Assembly (NCBI GenBank): GCA_030425205.1
Contig: JAUIAP010000006.1
Location: 1-64,000 of the forward strand
Origin: Anaerolineae bacterium
GTDB lineage: Bacteria; Chloroflexota; Anaerolineae; Promineifilales; Promineifilaceae
DNA: 64,000 bases
Direction: 5' to 3'
Part shown: piece by piece, positions 1 through 8,717 of the stretch
Position numbering within the stretch: the stretch's first letter is position 1
Layout: every line of letters begins with the position of its first letter
Notes under the pieces: model-generated
The model's database searches: none
What the model saw: the letters and a program-made list of their open reading frames with translations, nothing else
What the model was told of the DNA's origin: nothing
Translations under genes and position numbers: made by a program

Positions 1-1
1 T

Positions 2-3000
2 GCGCGCTCAATGATCTACACCGACCCCACCACAGGCGCAGTCTTTGGCATCGTCGGCGCAACGACATTCGAGTTAGAGAACATTTCCAGCCCCGGTGAT
101 GTGACCGTGACGGACAACTTAGCGGACACTGTCGCGGCGGTTCAAGCTGAAATCGACATGCTTGAAGGGATGGGGGTCAACAAGATTATCCTCGTCAGCC
201 ATATGCAGGCAATCAGCACCGACAAAGAGATGATCGCCCTCCTGAGTGGCGTAGATATCGCTGTGGGTGGTGGCGGGGATGAAATCCTCGTCAACAACAG
301 CAGTTCTGTGCCAGTCGAAGATCAGTTGCTACCCGGTGAAGATACACCCGTTGGCGAATATCCGACCCCCGTTACAGATGTCGATGGCAACACCGTCTAT
401 CTTGTCACGGCGCGCGGCAACTACCGTTATGTCGGCCGACTAGACGTACAATTTGACGATAACGGCGACGTAACAGCCATCGATAATGATGAGAGTTACC
501 CACGTCGCGTCATCCCCAATACCAATGATCCTGACGTGTTGATTGACTTGGGCGTCAATGATGCGGTCACGCCTGACCCAGCCATTGTCTCAAGCGTGAT
601 TGAACCTGTCGAAGCAGGTGTCAACGATTTCGCCAATGAGATCATTGCCAATCTCGAAGTGACGCTCATTGCGACACGCTCAACGATACGTGCGAAAGAG
701 TCCAACTTGGGGAACTTGATCGCGGATGGATTTATCTGGACATTCAACGCCTTCGATAGCAGTAGCACCAACCCCGTTGTTGCTATCCAAAACGGTGGCG
801 GCATTCGTCAAAACGCTGGCGACGAAATCAGCGATCCGCTGTCCCGCGAAGACACGCTCAACATCCTGCCATTTGCCAATCAATTGGCGGTCATTCGTGA
901 CATGACACCAGCTGACTTTAAGGCGGTCATGGAACAATCGGTTGCCGACCCGCTGCCAGATGGTGGCTTCCTGCAAATCGGTGGCTTCCGAGTCAACTAT
1001 GATCTGTCACGACCTGCGGGCAGTCGCGTTCTCAGCATCGTTCTCGATGACGAGGTTCGTGGCACTATCCCAATTGTGGTCGATGGCGCAGTTGTGGCAG
1101 GTGCACCGAACGTCAATGTCGTCACCAACAACTTCACGGCTAGCGGCGGTGACGGATATGCCGTATTGGAAACGTACACCGAGGAGATTCTCCCCTTCAC
1201 CTATGAAGGTGCGTTGCTCAAATATCTAGCAGAGGACAGCACCAGCTTCCCTGTTCTGGATCAAGGCAATGGTGCGGTACCAACGGTGCGCGACGATGAT
1301 CCACGTTATCAAATCGACGGCAATCGCCGCATCACCTTTGTTGCGCCTGTGACACTCACCCTGTTGCACAACAACGACGGCGAGTCGGCGCTCTTGACGA
1401 CGGACAATACGGTTGGAGACGACAGTTTGGCAGTCGGCGGTGTGGCAGCGTTCAAGACGGTCTTTGACCGTGAAGTGGCTGAGGCGCAAGGGGCGGGCAA
1501 TGCATTGCTCAACGTCTATGCTGGTGACAGTTTCTTAGCCAGCTCCGTGTTGGCGTGCACGCTCCCGCCAGCCAATGGGCCATTCTATGATGCGATTGCA
1601 CAACGTCAAATCGACTACACAGCCCATATCATCGGTAACCATGAGTTTGACTATAGCCCATCGTTCTTAGAGCAGTTTATCCGCGCATTTGACGATGGCG
1701 GCGGTCTCGATCAGCCGTTCTTGAGTTCCAACTTGGACTTCACCGGGCAGACGGGATTCGCAGACTTGATCGATGCAGATGGTTTGATCGATGGTGTGGT
1801 TGCAGATGATCGGCCGATTGCCCGCTCCATGATCTACACAGATCCACAAACTGGCGCAGTCTTTGGTATCGTCGGCGCGACGACGTTTGAGTTGGAGAAC
1901 ATCTCCAGCCCCGGCGATGTCATCGTCACCGAAACCCTTGAAGATACGGCAGCAGCCGTCCAGATTGAGATTGACCGACTGGAAGGTTTAGGTGTCAACA
2001 AGATCATCCTCGTGAGCCACATGCAAAGCGTCAACACCGACAAGGCGATGTTGGCACTGCTGAGCGGCGTAGACATTGCTGTTGGTGGCGGTGGAGATGA
2101 AATCCTCGTCAATAACAACAGTTCAGTACCCGTATCTGATCAATTGCTGCCCGGCGAGGACGTTGCGGTAGGTGATTATCCAACGCAGGTCAGCGATGCG
2201 GACGGCGAAACGGTCTATCTCGTTACGGCGAAGGGCAACTACAAGTATGTCGGCCGACTTGACATCATGTTTGACACAGACGGCAACGTGACTGCCATCG
2301 ATAACGATGAGAGCTACCCACGTCGCGTCATTCCAGACACAAATGATGCTGGACTCTTGGCGGGTCTTGGTGTTACCGACGCCGTCACGCCAGATGCTGG
2401 GCTTATCACCACAGTGGTTGAGCCAGTCGAAAGCTGCTTGGCGGACTTCTCAAACGATATCATCGCCAACCTTGAAGTGACGCTCGATGCGGCGCGTACT
2501 TCTGTGCGTGCAAAAGAGTCGAACTTGGGCAACCTTGTCGCCGATGCATTTATCTGGACGTATGAAGCGTACGATAACAACATCAGCAACCCAGTTATTG
2601 CCGTGCAGAATGGTGGTGGTATTCGTCAGAACGCTGGCGACGAAATTACCAACCCGCTGACCCGTGAAGACACGCTCAACATTTTGCCGTTTGCCAACCA
2701 GTTAGCCGTCATGCACGATGTGACACCAACTGACCTGAAAGCGGCAATGGAAATTGCAATTGGTAGTTCACTGCCTTCGGGTGGCTTCCTGCAAATCGGC
2801 GGTTTCCGCGTTTTGTATGACATCGATGAGCCAGTCGGCAGCCGCGTCATCAGCATCACACTCGACACGGACGTGCGCGTTCAAACGCCAATCGTTGTCG
2901 ATGGGGCCGTTGTTGCGGGTGCGCCAAATGTAGACATCGTGACCAACCACTTCACCGCAGGTGGCGGGGATGGCTATGACGTGTTTGCCACGTACACCGC

Positions 3001-3292
3001 TGAAATCTTGCCGTTCACCTACGAGGGCGCGTTGGTCAAGTATCTCGAAGAAGATGCCGCCAGCTTCCCACGTCTGGATCAGGGCAATGGTACAGAGCCA
3101 ACAGTCCTTGCGACAGATGAACGCTACCAACGCGGTGGCAACGACCGCATCATCATGCAGTTCGGTCCCCCAACCGACGTATCGTTGAGCAGCTTCACTG
3201 GCAACTCAGCAGCACCGACGCTGACCCTATCACTTGTCCTGCTCATCGTGGCTGGACTGGGTGTTGTGGTATTGCGTCGTCGAACGCAGTAA
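2..3292 (+). CDS. Surface 5'-nucleotidase / UshA-like metallophosphatase, internally duplicated, 5' end missing
   Basis: The frame is open to the left window edge; the codons before the first ATG (Ala-Arg-Ser) match the same place in the next repeat, so the gene starts outside. Two copies of a unit of about 606 residues are visible; the second begins with the same MIYTDP motif at 1829. Each unit has the calcineurin-like phosphoesterase part and the 5'-nucleotidase C-terminal domain (RAKESNLGNL, VAIQNGGGIRQNAG, DTLNILPFANQL, GGDGY). The second copy shows AGDSF and GNHEFDY metal-site motifs. Where UshA-type enzymes have GHSH, both copies read GGGGDE, so metal binding may differ. The protein ends in one hydrophobic helix plus an Arg-rich tail (RRR), a C-terminal membrane anchor. 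The likely role is extracellular nucleotide or phosphate-ester hydrolysis for phosphorus scavenging; the exact substrate is unknown. Confidence 0.88.
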   Translation, partial: ARSMIYTDPTTGAVFGIVGATTFELENISSPGDVTVTDNLADTVAAVQAEIDMLEGMGVNKIILVSHMQAISTDKEMIALLSGVDIAVGGGGDEILVNNSSSVPVEDQLLPGEDTPVGEYPTPVTDVDGNTVYLVTARGNYRYVGRLDVQFDDNGDVTAIDNDESYPRRVIPNTNDPDVLIDLGVNDAVTPDPAIVSSVIEPVEAGVNDFANEIIANLEVTLIATRSTIRAKESNLGNLIADGFIWTFNAFDSSSTNPVVAIQNGGGIRQNAGDEISDPLSREDTLNILPFANQLAVIRDMTPADFKAVMEQSVADPLPDGGFLQIGGFRVNYDLSRPAGSRVLSIVLDDEVRGTIPIVVDGAVVAGAPNVNVVTNNFTASGGDGYAVLETYTEEILPFTYEGALLKYLAEDSTSFPVLDQGNGAVPTVRDDDPRYQIDGNRRITFVAPVTLTLLHNNDGESALLTTDNTVGDDSLAVGGVAAFKTVFDREVAEAQGAGNALLNVYAGDSFLASSVLACTLPPANGPFYDAIAQRQIDYTAHIIGNHEFDYSPSFLEQFIRAFDDGGGLDQPFLSSNLDFTGQTGFADLIDADGLIDGVVADDRPIARSMIYTDPQTGAVFGIVGATTFELENISSPGDVIVTETLEDTAAAVQIEIDRLEGLGVNKIILVSHMQSVNTDKAMLALLSGVDIAVGGGGDEILVNNNSSVPVSDQLLPGEDVAVGDYPTQVSDADGETVYLVTAKGNYKYVGRLDIMFDTDGNVTAIDNDESYPRRVIPDTNDAGLLAGLGVTDAVTPDAGLITTVVEPVESCLADFSNDIIANLEVTLDAARTSVRAKESNLGNLVADAFIWTYEAYDNNISNPVIAVQNGGGIRQNAGDEITNPLTREDTLNILPFANQLAVMHDVTPTDLKAAMEIAIGSSLPSGGFLQIGGFRVLYDIDEPVGSRVISITLDTDVRVQTPIVVDGAVVAGAPNVDIVTNHFTAGGGDGYDVFATYTAEILPFTYEGALVKYLEEDAASFPRLDQGNGTEPTVLATDERYQRGGNDRIIMQFGPPTDVSLSSFTGNSAAPTLTLSLVLLIVAGLGVVVLRRRTQ

Positions 3293-3410
3293 TTTACTGT
3301 CGCCTAAAGACGCTACGCAGTGCAAACAGCCTGTTGCATCTTTGGGCGATGCGCTAGCCTCTAAGTTTCTAACTAGAACTTAGTACAGCGTAAAGTAAAT
3401 TGTACGGCAC

Positions 3411-3480
3411 TGTCATTCTCGTCTTCGCGGGAATCCAGTCCCAGAAAAAGAATGGATACCTGCCTTCGCAGGTATGACGG
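3411..3480. repeat. REP-like imperfect inverted repeat
   Basis: Two arms of about 28 bases (around 3412-3439 and 3452-3480) form an imperfect inverted repeat with the words TTCGCGGGAATCCAG and CTGCCTTCGCAGGTATGACGG. Read as protein on the minus strand it gives VIPAKAGIH, the hallmark translation of a very widespread palindromic intergenic repeat. It is a non-coding repeat in the 410-base gap between the nucleotidase and the ABC transporter genes; the rest of this gap shows only a terminator hairpin. Confidence 0.75.
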
Positions 3481-3516
3481 GACTAGCTTTACGGTCGTAC
3501 TTAGGGCAGCACACAT

Positions 3517-3547
3517 AAAAAGCACCGCGTTTCAACGCGGTGTTTTT
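3517..3547. terminator. Hairpin flanked by A and T tracts
   Basis: CACCGCGT and ACGCGGTG form an 8-bp stem with a TTCA loop, preceded by AAAAAG and followed by TTTTT. The symmetric A and T tracts allow it to work in both directions. It separates the nucleotidase gene from the downstream ABC transporter genes. Confidence 0.7.
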
Positions 3548-3703
3548 GATCCCTGATTTACGTGTCCCTCTCGCAAGAGACCTGCAGATAATGATTTGGA
3601 GCAAAGAGTCTGTTAGGGATAGAGCGAGAAGAATTGTAGAGTTGCCAACTACCGTGACAGGGGCAACTTTGGTTTTGAGATGCTCAGTGTTACACTTGCC
3701 GCT

Positions 3704-4717
3704 ATGCAAAATGCGGTCATTCAATTGCACGATTTGACAAAGACTTACATGATTCACGAGCGCGAGGCAGGGACATTTTCTGCGATCCGCAGTCTCTTTC
3801 AGCGCAAGACCCGAGCGGTTCATGCGGTTAGCGAGGTTTCATTTACCATTGCGGAGGGTGAGATCGTTGGATTTTTGGGGCCAAATGGCGCAGGAAAAAC
3901 GACGACCTTGAAAATGTTGGCGGGCTTGCTGCACCCGACGAGCGGATCGGCCGATGTTCTCGGCTTCCAACCATACGGACGTGACCACGCCTATCTCAAA
4001 CAAATGGCACTCGTCATGGGGCAGCGCAACCAGCTCGTCTGGGACATTCCTGCTATCGACACCTATGAGGTCAATCGTGTCATCTATGGCATTCCCAAGC
4101 CGCAATTTCAGGAGACGCTCGATGAACTTGTCGAGCTACTTGATCTAGCAGAGTTGATCAAAAAGCCCGTGCGGAATCTTTCGCTCGGGGAACGCATGAA
4201 GTGTGAAATTGCGGGGGTGCTGTTACATCGGCCGAAAATCGTCTTTCTCGATGAACCAACAATCGGACTCGATGTTTCTGCACAACGCATCATCCGCGAC
4301 TTTATTCGCGTCTACAACGAACGTCACAAAGCGACCATCATGCTGACCAGCCACTACATGGCTGATGTTGAAGCGCTGTGCGAACGGGTCATAGTCATCC
4401 ATCAAGGCAAACTGCTGTTTGACGGCGCACTTTCCGCGCTCATCGGTCAATTTGCCGCGACGAAAACGATTGCCGTTGATTTTGCCCAACCTGTGCGCGA
4501 ATCGTTGACCCAATACGGCGAAGTGGTGCAACAAAGTGAATTACAGGCGACCGTTCGCATCAGCAAACAAGACGCACCGCGTATTGCCAGCCAGCTACTA
4601 AACGCATTTCCAGTCAGCGACCTCACGATTCAAGACCCACCGATTGAAGAAGTGATCGAGCGGGTTTTCAACAAAGAAGACGAAAGCAAAAAGCTATCAT
4701 TGAACGGTAAACAGTAA
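3704..4717 (+). CDS. ABC-2 type exporter, ATP-binding protein
   Basis: This is the ATPase subunit of an ABC-2 exporter, powering export of an unknown substrate (drug, lipid or polysaccharide). Walker A reads GPNGAGKT, the signature is LSLGERMK and Walker B is IVFLDEPTIGLD; a C-terminal region of about 90 residues follows the ABC domain. The chosen start (MQNAVIQLHDLTKTY) fits the family better than an in-frame ATG 24 bases upstream, although no clear ribosome binding site precedes either. The sequence resembles the NatA-like group that pairs with 6-helix permeases. The partner permease gene begins 39 bases downstream. In related loci two permease genes often follow; only one is present here. 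Confidence 0.9.
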   Translation: MQNAVIQLHDLTKTYMIHEREAGTFSAIRSLFQRKTRAVHAVSEVSFTIAEGEIVGFLGPNGAGKTTTLKMLAGLLHPTSGSADVLGFQPYGRDHAYLKQMALVMGQRNQLVWDIPAIDTYEVNRVIYGIPKPQFQETLDELVELLDLAELIKKPVRNLSLGERMKCEIAGVLLHRPKIVFLDEPTIGLDVSAQRIIRDFIRVYNERHKATIMLTSHYMADVEALCERVIVIHQGKLLFDGALSALIGQFAATKTIAVDFAQPVRESLTQYGEVVQQSELQATVRISKQDAPRIASQLLNAFPVSDLTIQDPPIEEVIERVFNKEDESKKLSLNGKQ

Positions 4718-4756
4718 AAGCGTGACACTTCAACGGCTCTCTGTACACAATCGCCT

Positions 4757-5560
4757 ATGTCTAACCTAGCTCATCTCTATGCCGCTCAGTTTCGTAAAAA
4801 TATGGCGGTACAACTGCAATATCGCGTTGCGGCTGCCATCTGGTTGGTCGGGTCAGTCGTGCAGCCAACCGTTTATCTCGTCGTTTGGACAACGGTCGCC
4901 CAGACTCAGGGTGGCGCGGTTGGCGGATTGACCGTAAACGACTTTGCCGCCTACTACATCATTTTGATGTTTGTTGAACATTTGACATTTACGTGGATTA
5001 TGTGGGAGTTTGACTGGCAGATTCGGGATGGCTCATTTTCACGAGTTCTTCTGCTACCCGTCCATCCGATTCACGATTCGATTACGGACAATATCGCCTA
5101 TAAGCTTATGGGCTTGGTGATGCTGATTCCAGCAGGCGTGTTGTTGAGCTGGACTTTTCGGCCGAATTTCGACTTCCAACTCAACAACGTGCTGATTTTT
5201 ATTCCAGTGTTTGTGATTGCCTTCCTGATGCGCTTTCTATTTGGCTACACACTCGGCCTTGCTGCCTTCTGGATCAATCGCGTACAGGCACTCAACACCA
5301 CCTACTTTGTCCTGCAACTATTCTTTTCAGGTCGCTTGACCCCACTCGAACTGCTACCTGCCCCGCTCCGAACCATTGCCGATATTCTGCCATTCCAATG
5401 GTTCACGGCGTTTCCAGTTGACCTGCTGCTTGGGCGGATCGATTCGGCCGATTTCCCCCGCGCCCTCCTGACGCAACTGGCATGGCTAATCGCAACCTTC
5501 TTGCTCTTCCGCATCGTCTGGCATCGTGGGATTCGCAAATACTCAGCGTTTGGCAGTTAA
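4757..5560 (+). CDS. ABC-2 type exporter, permease
   Basis: A 267-residue integral membrane protein with about six hydrophobic helices, including VAAAIWLVGSVVQPTVYLVVW near the N-terminus and FIPVFVIAFLMRFLFGY in the middle. It ends with a short basic tail. It directly follows the ATPase gene and is its natural membrane partner. The layout (long hydrophobic helices, amphipathic stretch DGSFSRVLLLPVHP between helices 2 and 3) is typical of the ABC-2 permeases that work as homo- or heterodimers. With no second permease gene next door, a homodimer is likely. The substrate cannot be told from sequence. Confidence 0.88.
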   Translation: MSNLAHLYAAQFRKNMAVQLQYRVAAAIWLVGSVVQPTVYLVVWTTVAQTQGGAVGGLTVNDFAAYYIILMFVEHLTFTWIMWEFDWQIRDGSFSRVLLLPVHPIHDSITDNIAYKLMGLVMLIPAGVLLSWTFRPNFDFQLNNVLIFIPVFVIAFLMRFLFGYTLGLAAFWINRVQALNTTYFVLQLFFSGRLTPLELLPAPLRTIADILPFQWFTAFPVDLLLGRIDSADFPRALLTQLAWLIATFLLFRIVWHRGIRKYSAFGS

Positions 5561-5595
5561 CGGCAACAACGCTCACGGCGTTCTACCGTACAAAA

Positions 5596-6285
5596 CTAGA
5601 CTGTATAAGTGCCTTCAACTGCCAGCACAACGGGTTTGGTATCTGTTTCTGACGAGACACGGCTTGCCCACGCCTCGGCATCCTGCTCAATGGGTGGCCA
5701 TGTGTTGTAATGGCAGGGGATGGCGACCGCTGGCTTAAGATATTTAAGTGCTTCCAGCGAATCTTCAATTCCCATTGTGAAATTATCGCCGATAGGCAGA
5801 ATGACAACATCAAGCCCGCCGCGTCCGATCAACGCCATGTCGGAGAAAAGCGCGGTGTCGCCTGTAAAGTAGATTTTCCGGTCGCCAATCGTCAGCAGAT
5901 AGCCGCCGGGCATACCACCATAGCTGCCATCTGGCAGCCCACTGCCATGTAGGGCAACCGTCATTTTGACATGGGCAAATTCATGTTGAAATCCGCCGCC
6001 GAGATGTTGTTGATGGACATTTTCCACCCCTTTTTCCATGAGCCAGTTGCCAATCTCAAAGTTGCAAATCACTTTTGCCCCCGTGCGTTTGGCTAGTGGG
6101 ATGAGGTCGGCGACGTGATCGCCATGTCCGTGCGTGACGAGGATATAATCGGCCGAAATCTCCTCTTGCGTCACTTGTGCCGTCGGGCTGTTTGGGGCAA
6201 AAAATGGATCAACGACCACCTTTGTGCCGTCAATATCGAGAGAGTAGGTTGCGTGTCCATGCCATGTGAGTGTAATGTTTGCCAT
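5596..6285 (-). CDS. Metal-dependent hydrolase, beta-lactamase fold (UPF0173 type)
   Basis: This is a metallo-beta-lactamase-fold hydrolase of about 229 residues, the usual size of the UPF0173/YtkL family. Motifs: TWHGHATYSLDIDG at the N-terminus, the metal-binding THGHGDHVAD, and later FTGDTALFSDM and IPCHYNTWPP. The start at MANITLTW is preferred because GGAG lies about 10 bases upstream and the N-terminus then matches the family; a longer frame to 6339 is open but unlikely. The physiological substrate of the family is not established. It is the last gene of a minus-strand run and is separated from the transglycosylase by about 125 bases. Confidence 0.88.
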   Translation of the reverse strand: MANITLTWHGHATYSLDIDGTKVVVDPFFAPNSPTAQVTQEEISADYILVTHGHGDHVADLIPLAKRTGAKVICNFEIGNWLMEKGVENVHQQHLGGGFQHEFAHVKMTVALHGSGLPDGSYGGMPGGYLLTIGDRKIYFTGDTALFSDMALIGRGGLDVVILPIGDNFTMGIEDSLEALKYLKPAVAIPCHYNTWPPIEQDAEAWASRVSSETDTKPVVLAVEGTYTV

Positions 6286-6409
6286 GTGTAAGTTCTCCAG
6301 TGCTAAATTTAGATCAAAAAGAGCGTCTTGATGTGACACTCTTTTCTAACGGTTTGAATGATTTTATGTTATGGGTTTCGGCCGATTTGTAACCAATTCT
6401 TATACCAAG

Positions 6410-7270
6410 TTAAGGCATCAGACCAATCCGTGCGGCGGCTTGATTACATAAACTCGCCCCACCCGCGCGCATCCACTCGTCAAGGCGTTCACTGTACGCT
6501 TTGCCTGCTTTGGCGTCTGCGTAGATCCCCGATCCCCAATAGTAGTAGCGTTGCATTTCGTTCGGCCAGGAACTCATCGCGCGTTGCGCTGTACCGTGTC
6601 CGCCGTTATAGCCTGCGAGGGTTAAGTTGACATTTCCAGCGGTCATCGCCAGCCCTTCCGCAAGATATTTGGCACCGCGAAACGCATTGGTCTGTGGATC
6701 TTTCATCACCTCACCCGCGCCAAAGTGGAACGGCATCACCTGAAACAATCCCTGTGCGCCCGCGTGTGATTCTGCATCTTGAAAACCGCATGACTCAATC
6801 TGCATCACCGTTGCGACGATATCAGGATCAAGCCCAAATTCGTCCGCAATTTGCTCAATGAGCGGTGACCAATGTTGCACTTCTGGAGAGAAAATTGGCG
6901 AAATGCGCGACGCTGACGCGGCAAACGCTTGGCGTCCCACCTCCGCGACATCAGCTGCTGTATCTTGCCCAACGATTGTTTCAAGAACACTTGAGTTTGC
7001 GTCATCCCCGTTTAATACGGTGAGCCCAGCCCCGTTGCTGATGCGACTGATTAACGCAACCGCCAGCAAGGCCATAATGACCACCCACACAACGATAAAC
7101 GTCATGCGTCGCTGAATGTCCGACTCGCTTGTAGAGTACTCCACGTCATATCCTTGTTCCATAAGTAATATCTGTTTCCGAACCAGACGAGCTTGATTCA
7201 GTAATACTTCTTCCGTAATGTCTTGATTGCCATCCAAATATATTGTATGCGATGAAGGTGAAATTGACAT
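6410..7270 (-). CDS. Membrane-anchored lytic transglycosylase (SLT domain)
   Basis: A murein hydrolase of about 286 residues. An N-terminal cytoplasmic tail (1-55) leads to one membrane helix (about 57-75, FIVVWVVIMALLAVALI), then a linker and a C-terminal SLT domain (about 135-265). The catalytic glutamate is E159 in VMQIESCG, followed by the family motif GAQGLFQVMPFHF and the later AGYNGG. It would cleave peptidoglycan glycan strands outside the membrane. The start MSISPSSH was chosen because upstream residues are not protein-like. It lies about 95 bases downstream of the LexA-box-controlled membrane protein gene on the same strand with no obvious terminator between, so co-induction by DNA damage is possible but not shown. 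Confidence 0.87.
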   Translation of the reverse strand: MSISPSSHTIYLDGNQDITEEVLLNQARLVRKQILLMEQGYDVEYSTSESDIQRRMTFIVVWVVIMALLAVALISRISNGAGLTVLNGDDANSSVLETIVGQDTAADVAEVGRQAFAASASRISPIFSPEVQHWSPLIEQIADEFGLDPDIVATVMQIESCGFQDAESHAGAQGLFQVMPFHFGAGEVMKDPQTNAFRGAKYLAEGLAMTAGNVNLTLAGYNGGHGTAQRAMSSWPNEMQRYYYWGSGIYADAKAGKAYSERLDEWMRAGGASLCNQAAARIGLMP

Positions 7271-7365
7271 GAGTTTATGGGAAGTTGCTAGGTGCAAGTC
7301 GCATGTAATTGGAAAGAAACAGTCGTTGTTGCCAGCCAATCCTACGCCATTCGCTACTAACGCAC

Positions 7366-8229
7366 TTAATTATTGTTACTTCTTGCCTGGCGATTGCCAT
7401 TCGGCCGACGCATGCCGTTGTTTGATTTCGGCCGAATTGGGCGGTTTGTCCGCGGCGTTGGCGTCGGTCGGTCGTCCATTGGTTCAAAATCGCGATCGTC
7501 AAAGAATTGGGTTGCATCGTCGTCCACAACCGTCGTACTTGCACGTGGCGCACGCTGCGCCGATTGGCGACGTTGGCGCGCATACTCTCCCTGCTTTTCT
7601 TTGAGGCGCACAGGTCGCGCGTCCGATTCGTCAACAACCAGCACGGGCATTTCGATCAACCGTCCCCCATCTGGAGTGCGACGCATCGCCACAAATTGCT
7701 CGCCTGAATAGTTGAGCGCACCGATAAATAGCACACGAGTCAGCCAAACCAGTACCGCGACAAAGATCGGGACGACCTTCAACAAGACATCGGCACTCAA
7801 CACTGAATTGCCGTATGGATTCTCAATCAATGTCAATGAAACAGCCCACCAAGTCATGATGGCGTTCATCGTTGCACCGAGCAACCATGCACCCATCAAC
7901 ATTGCCACATATTTGCTTTCGATGTCGCTCGACTCCGGCGTAAAGATACGAAAGAGGCCGGCAAAGTCAATTGCGCAAAACGCAATGGCGAGAATGGTTG
8001 CCCATGTGACCCCGATAAAGCGCACATTTCCAATTAGGCTATCGAGCGCGTAGCGGGTCGTGTCATAGTTAAAGATTTCAAATGCAAACAAGGCGACGGT
8101 CATGATGAGTGTGAGGACAAAGTGGCGCATCAGCCGCCCATCATCGCGTAAATCGCCCACCAACGATTGCACCTGAACCGCAATGGGCGGTGGATCAAAT
8201 GCAGAATTCAAACGGACTTGATCGTTCAT
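7366..8229 (-). CDS. Four-helix membrane protein with disordered tail, SOS-type promoter
   Basis: I do not recognise a named family. The 287-residue protein has four predicted helices (about 37-56, 71-93, 106-131 and 148-172) and a C-terminal tail of about 100 residues rich in Arg, Asn, Pro, Asp and Gln that looks disordered (PTPTPRTNRPIRP, then an Asn-rich end). A ribosome binding site AGGAGAG lies 7 bases upstream of the ATG. Its promoter region holds two GAAC-N4-GTTC boxes, the LexA operator of Gram-positive bacteria and Dehalococcoides. SOS-induced small membrane proteins in other phyla often block division, so a checkpoint role together with the downstream murein hydrolase is a reasonable guess. 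The function is otherwise unknown. Confidence 0.8.
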   Translation of the reverse strand: MNDQVRLNSAFDPPPIAVQVQSLVGDLRDDGRLMRHFVLTLIMTVALFAFEIFNYDTTRYALDSLIGNVRFIGVTWATILAIAFCAIDFAGLFRIFTPESSDIESKYVAMLMGAWLLGATMNAIMTWWAVSLTLIENPYGNSVLSADVLLKVVPIFVAVLVWLTRVLFIGALNYSGEQFVAMRRTPDGGRLIEMPVLVVDESDARPVRLKEKQGEYARQRRQSAQRAPRASTTVVDDDATQFFDDRDFEPMDDRPTPTPRTNRPIRPKSNNGMRRPNGNRQARSNNN

Positions 8230-8274
8230 GTTTTTCTCTCCTAAAACATTATTCTACGATTCGCCCCGCGATTG

Positions 8275-8316
8275 GAACGATTGTTCTATTGTATAGAACA
8301 ATCGTTCTCACGTCAA
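8275..8316 (-). promoter_or_regulatory. Sigma-70 promoter with two LexA-type boxes
   Basis: On the minus strand, TTGACG (8316-8311) and TACAAT (8293-8288) are 17 bases apart, a near-consensus promoter. Two GAAC-N4-GTTC sites overlap it: 8296-8307 inside the spacer and 8275-8286 just after the -10. Their starts are 21 bp apart, two helical turns. Together they make a perfect 15-bp inverted repeat with a 3-base centre. GAAC-N4-GTTC is the established LexA/DinR operator core in Firmicutes and was reported for Dehalococcoides in this phylum. The expected start of transcription is near 8281, about 50 bases before the membrane protein gene. Confidence 0.82.
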
Positions 8317-8462
8317 CCCACTTTTGAATAGCTGTTCAATTTTCGCATTTTGCTTAAAACCAGAGGTAGCGGCACTATCAGCGGGTTACTTTGGAGTGGA
8401 GTGAATTAAGCGTGAAGGGGTATTTAGAACATTGGTGGGGATTGGGGGGACGTATTGCGCAT

Positions 8463-8501
8463 TGCGTGGTGCGTAATTGGATACGCACTACGCACCACGC
8501 A
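8463..8501. repeat. Short inverted repeat of the GTGGTGCGTA family
   Basis: TGCGTGGTGCGTA (8463-8475) and TACGCACCACGCA (8489-8501) are perfect inverted arms of 13 bases. The sequence after it (ACTTGAGTGGCGAAAATCTAA) is recognisably related to ACCTGAGTAACGAAAACCCAA at 17867-17887, so this is a shorter relative of the element at 17773-17942. It lies in the 488-base gap between two minus-strand genes. Confidence 0.8.
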
Positions 8502-8564
8502 CTTGAGTGGCGAAAATCTAAAGTGATTAGCACTACAGCGAGACTTCAATGGACTGATTGAAGA

Positions 8565-8669
8565 GCCTGTGGTTAAAACCAAAGGCTGTTACACAAAGTG
8601 CGTTGAAACGCACTGCAAACAACGCGCTTGAGCGCGTTTCGCGTATCAGCCTTTGGCTTTAGCCGTAGG
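8565..8669. repeat. Multi-hairpin structured element
   Basis: An outer inverted repeat (8565-8587 with 8648-8669, about 18 of 22 bases pairing) encloses two further perfect hairpins: AGTGCGT-TGAA-ACGCACT at 8597-8614 and AACGCGC-TTGA-GCGCGTT at 8621-8638. The whole is about 105 bases and folds as a closed multi-branch junction on either strand. It carries no protein-like reading frame. It could be a dispersed palindromic repeat or a structured RNA; from one copy in this window I cannot say which. It lies just downstream of the aldo/keto reductase gene. Confidence 0.72.
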
Positions 8670-8717
8670 ATTTTGGCAAAGTCTCGTTGTAGTATTAGGT
8701 GTGATGCGAATATTGAA

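Noticed and set aside
3413-3823. 136-codon frame on the minus strand
   Set aside because: Its N-terminal part overlaps the ABC ATPase start and its C-terminal part is the translated REP-like repeat (VIPAKAGIH), not a protein.
7227-8053. Frames opposite the four-helix membrane protein and transglycosylase
   Set aside because: They mirror the Arg/Pro-rich tail and helices of the real gene and have no start signals.
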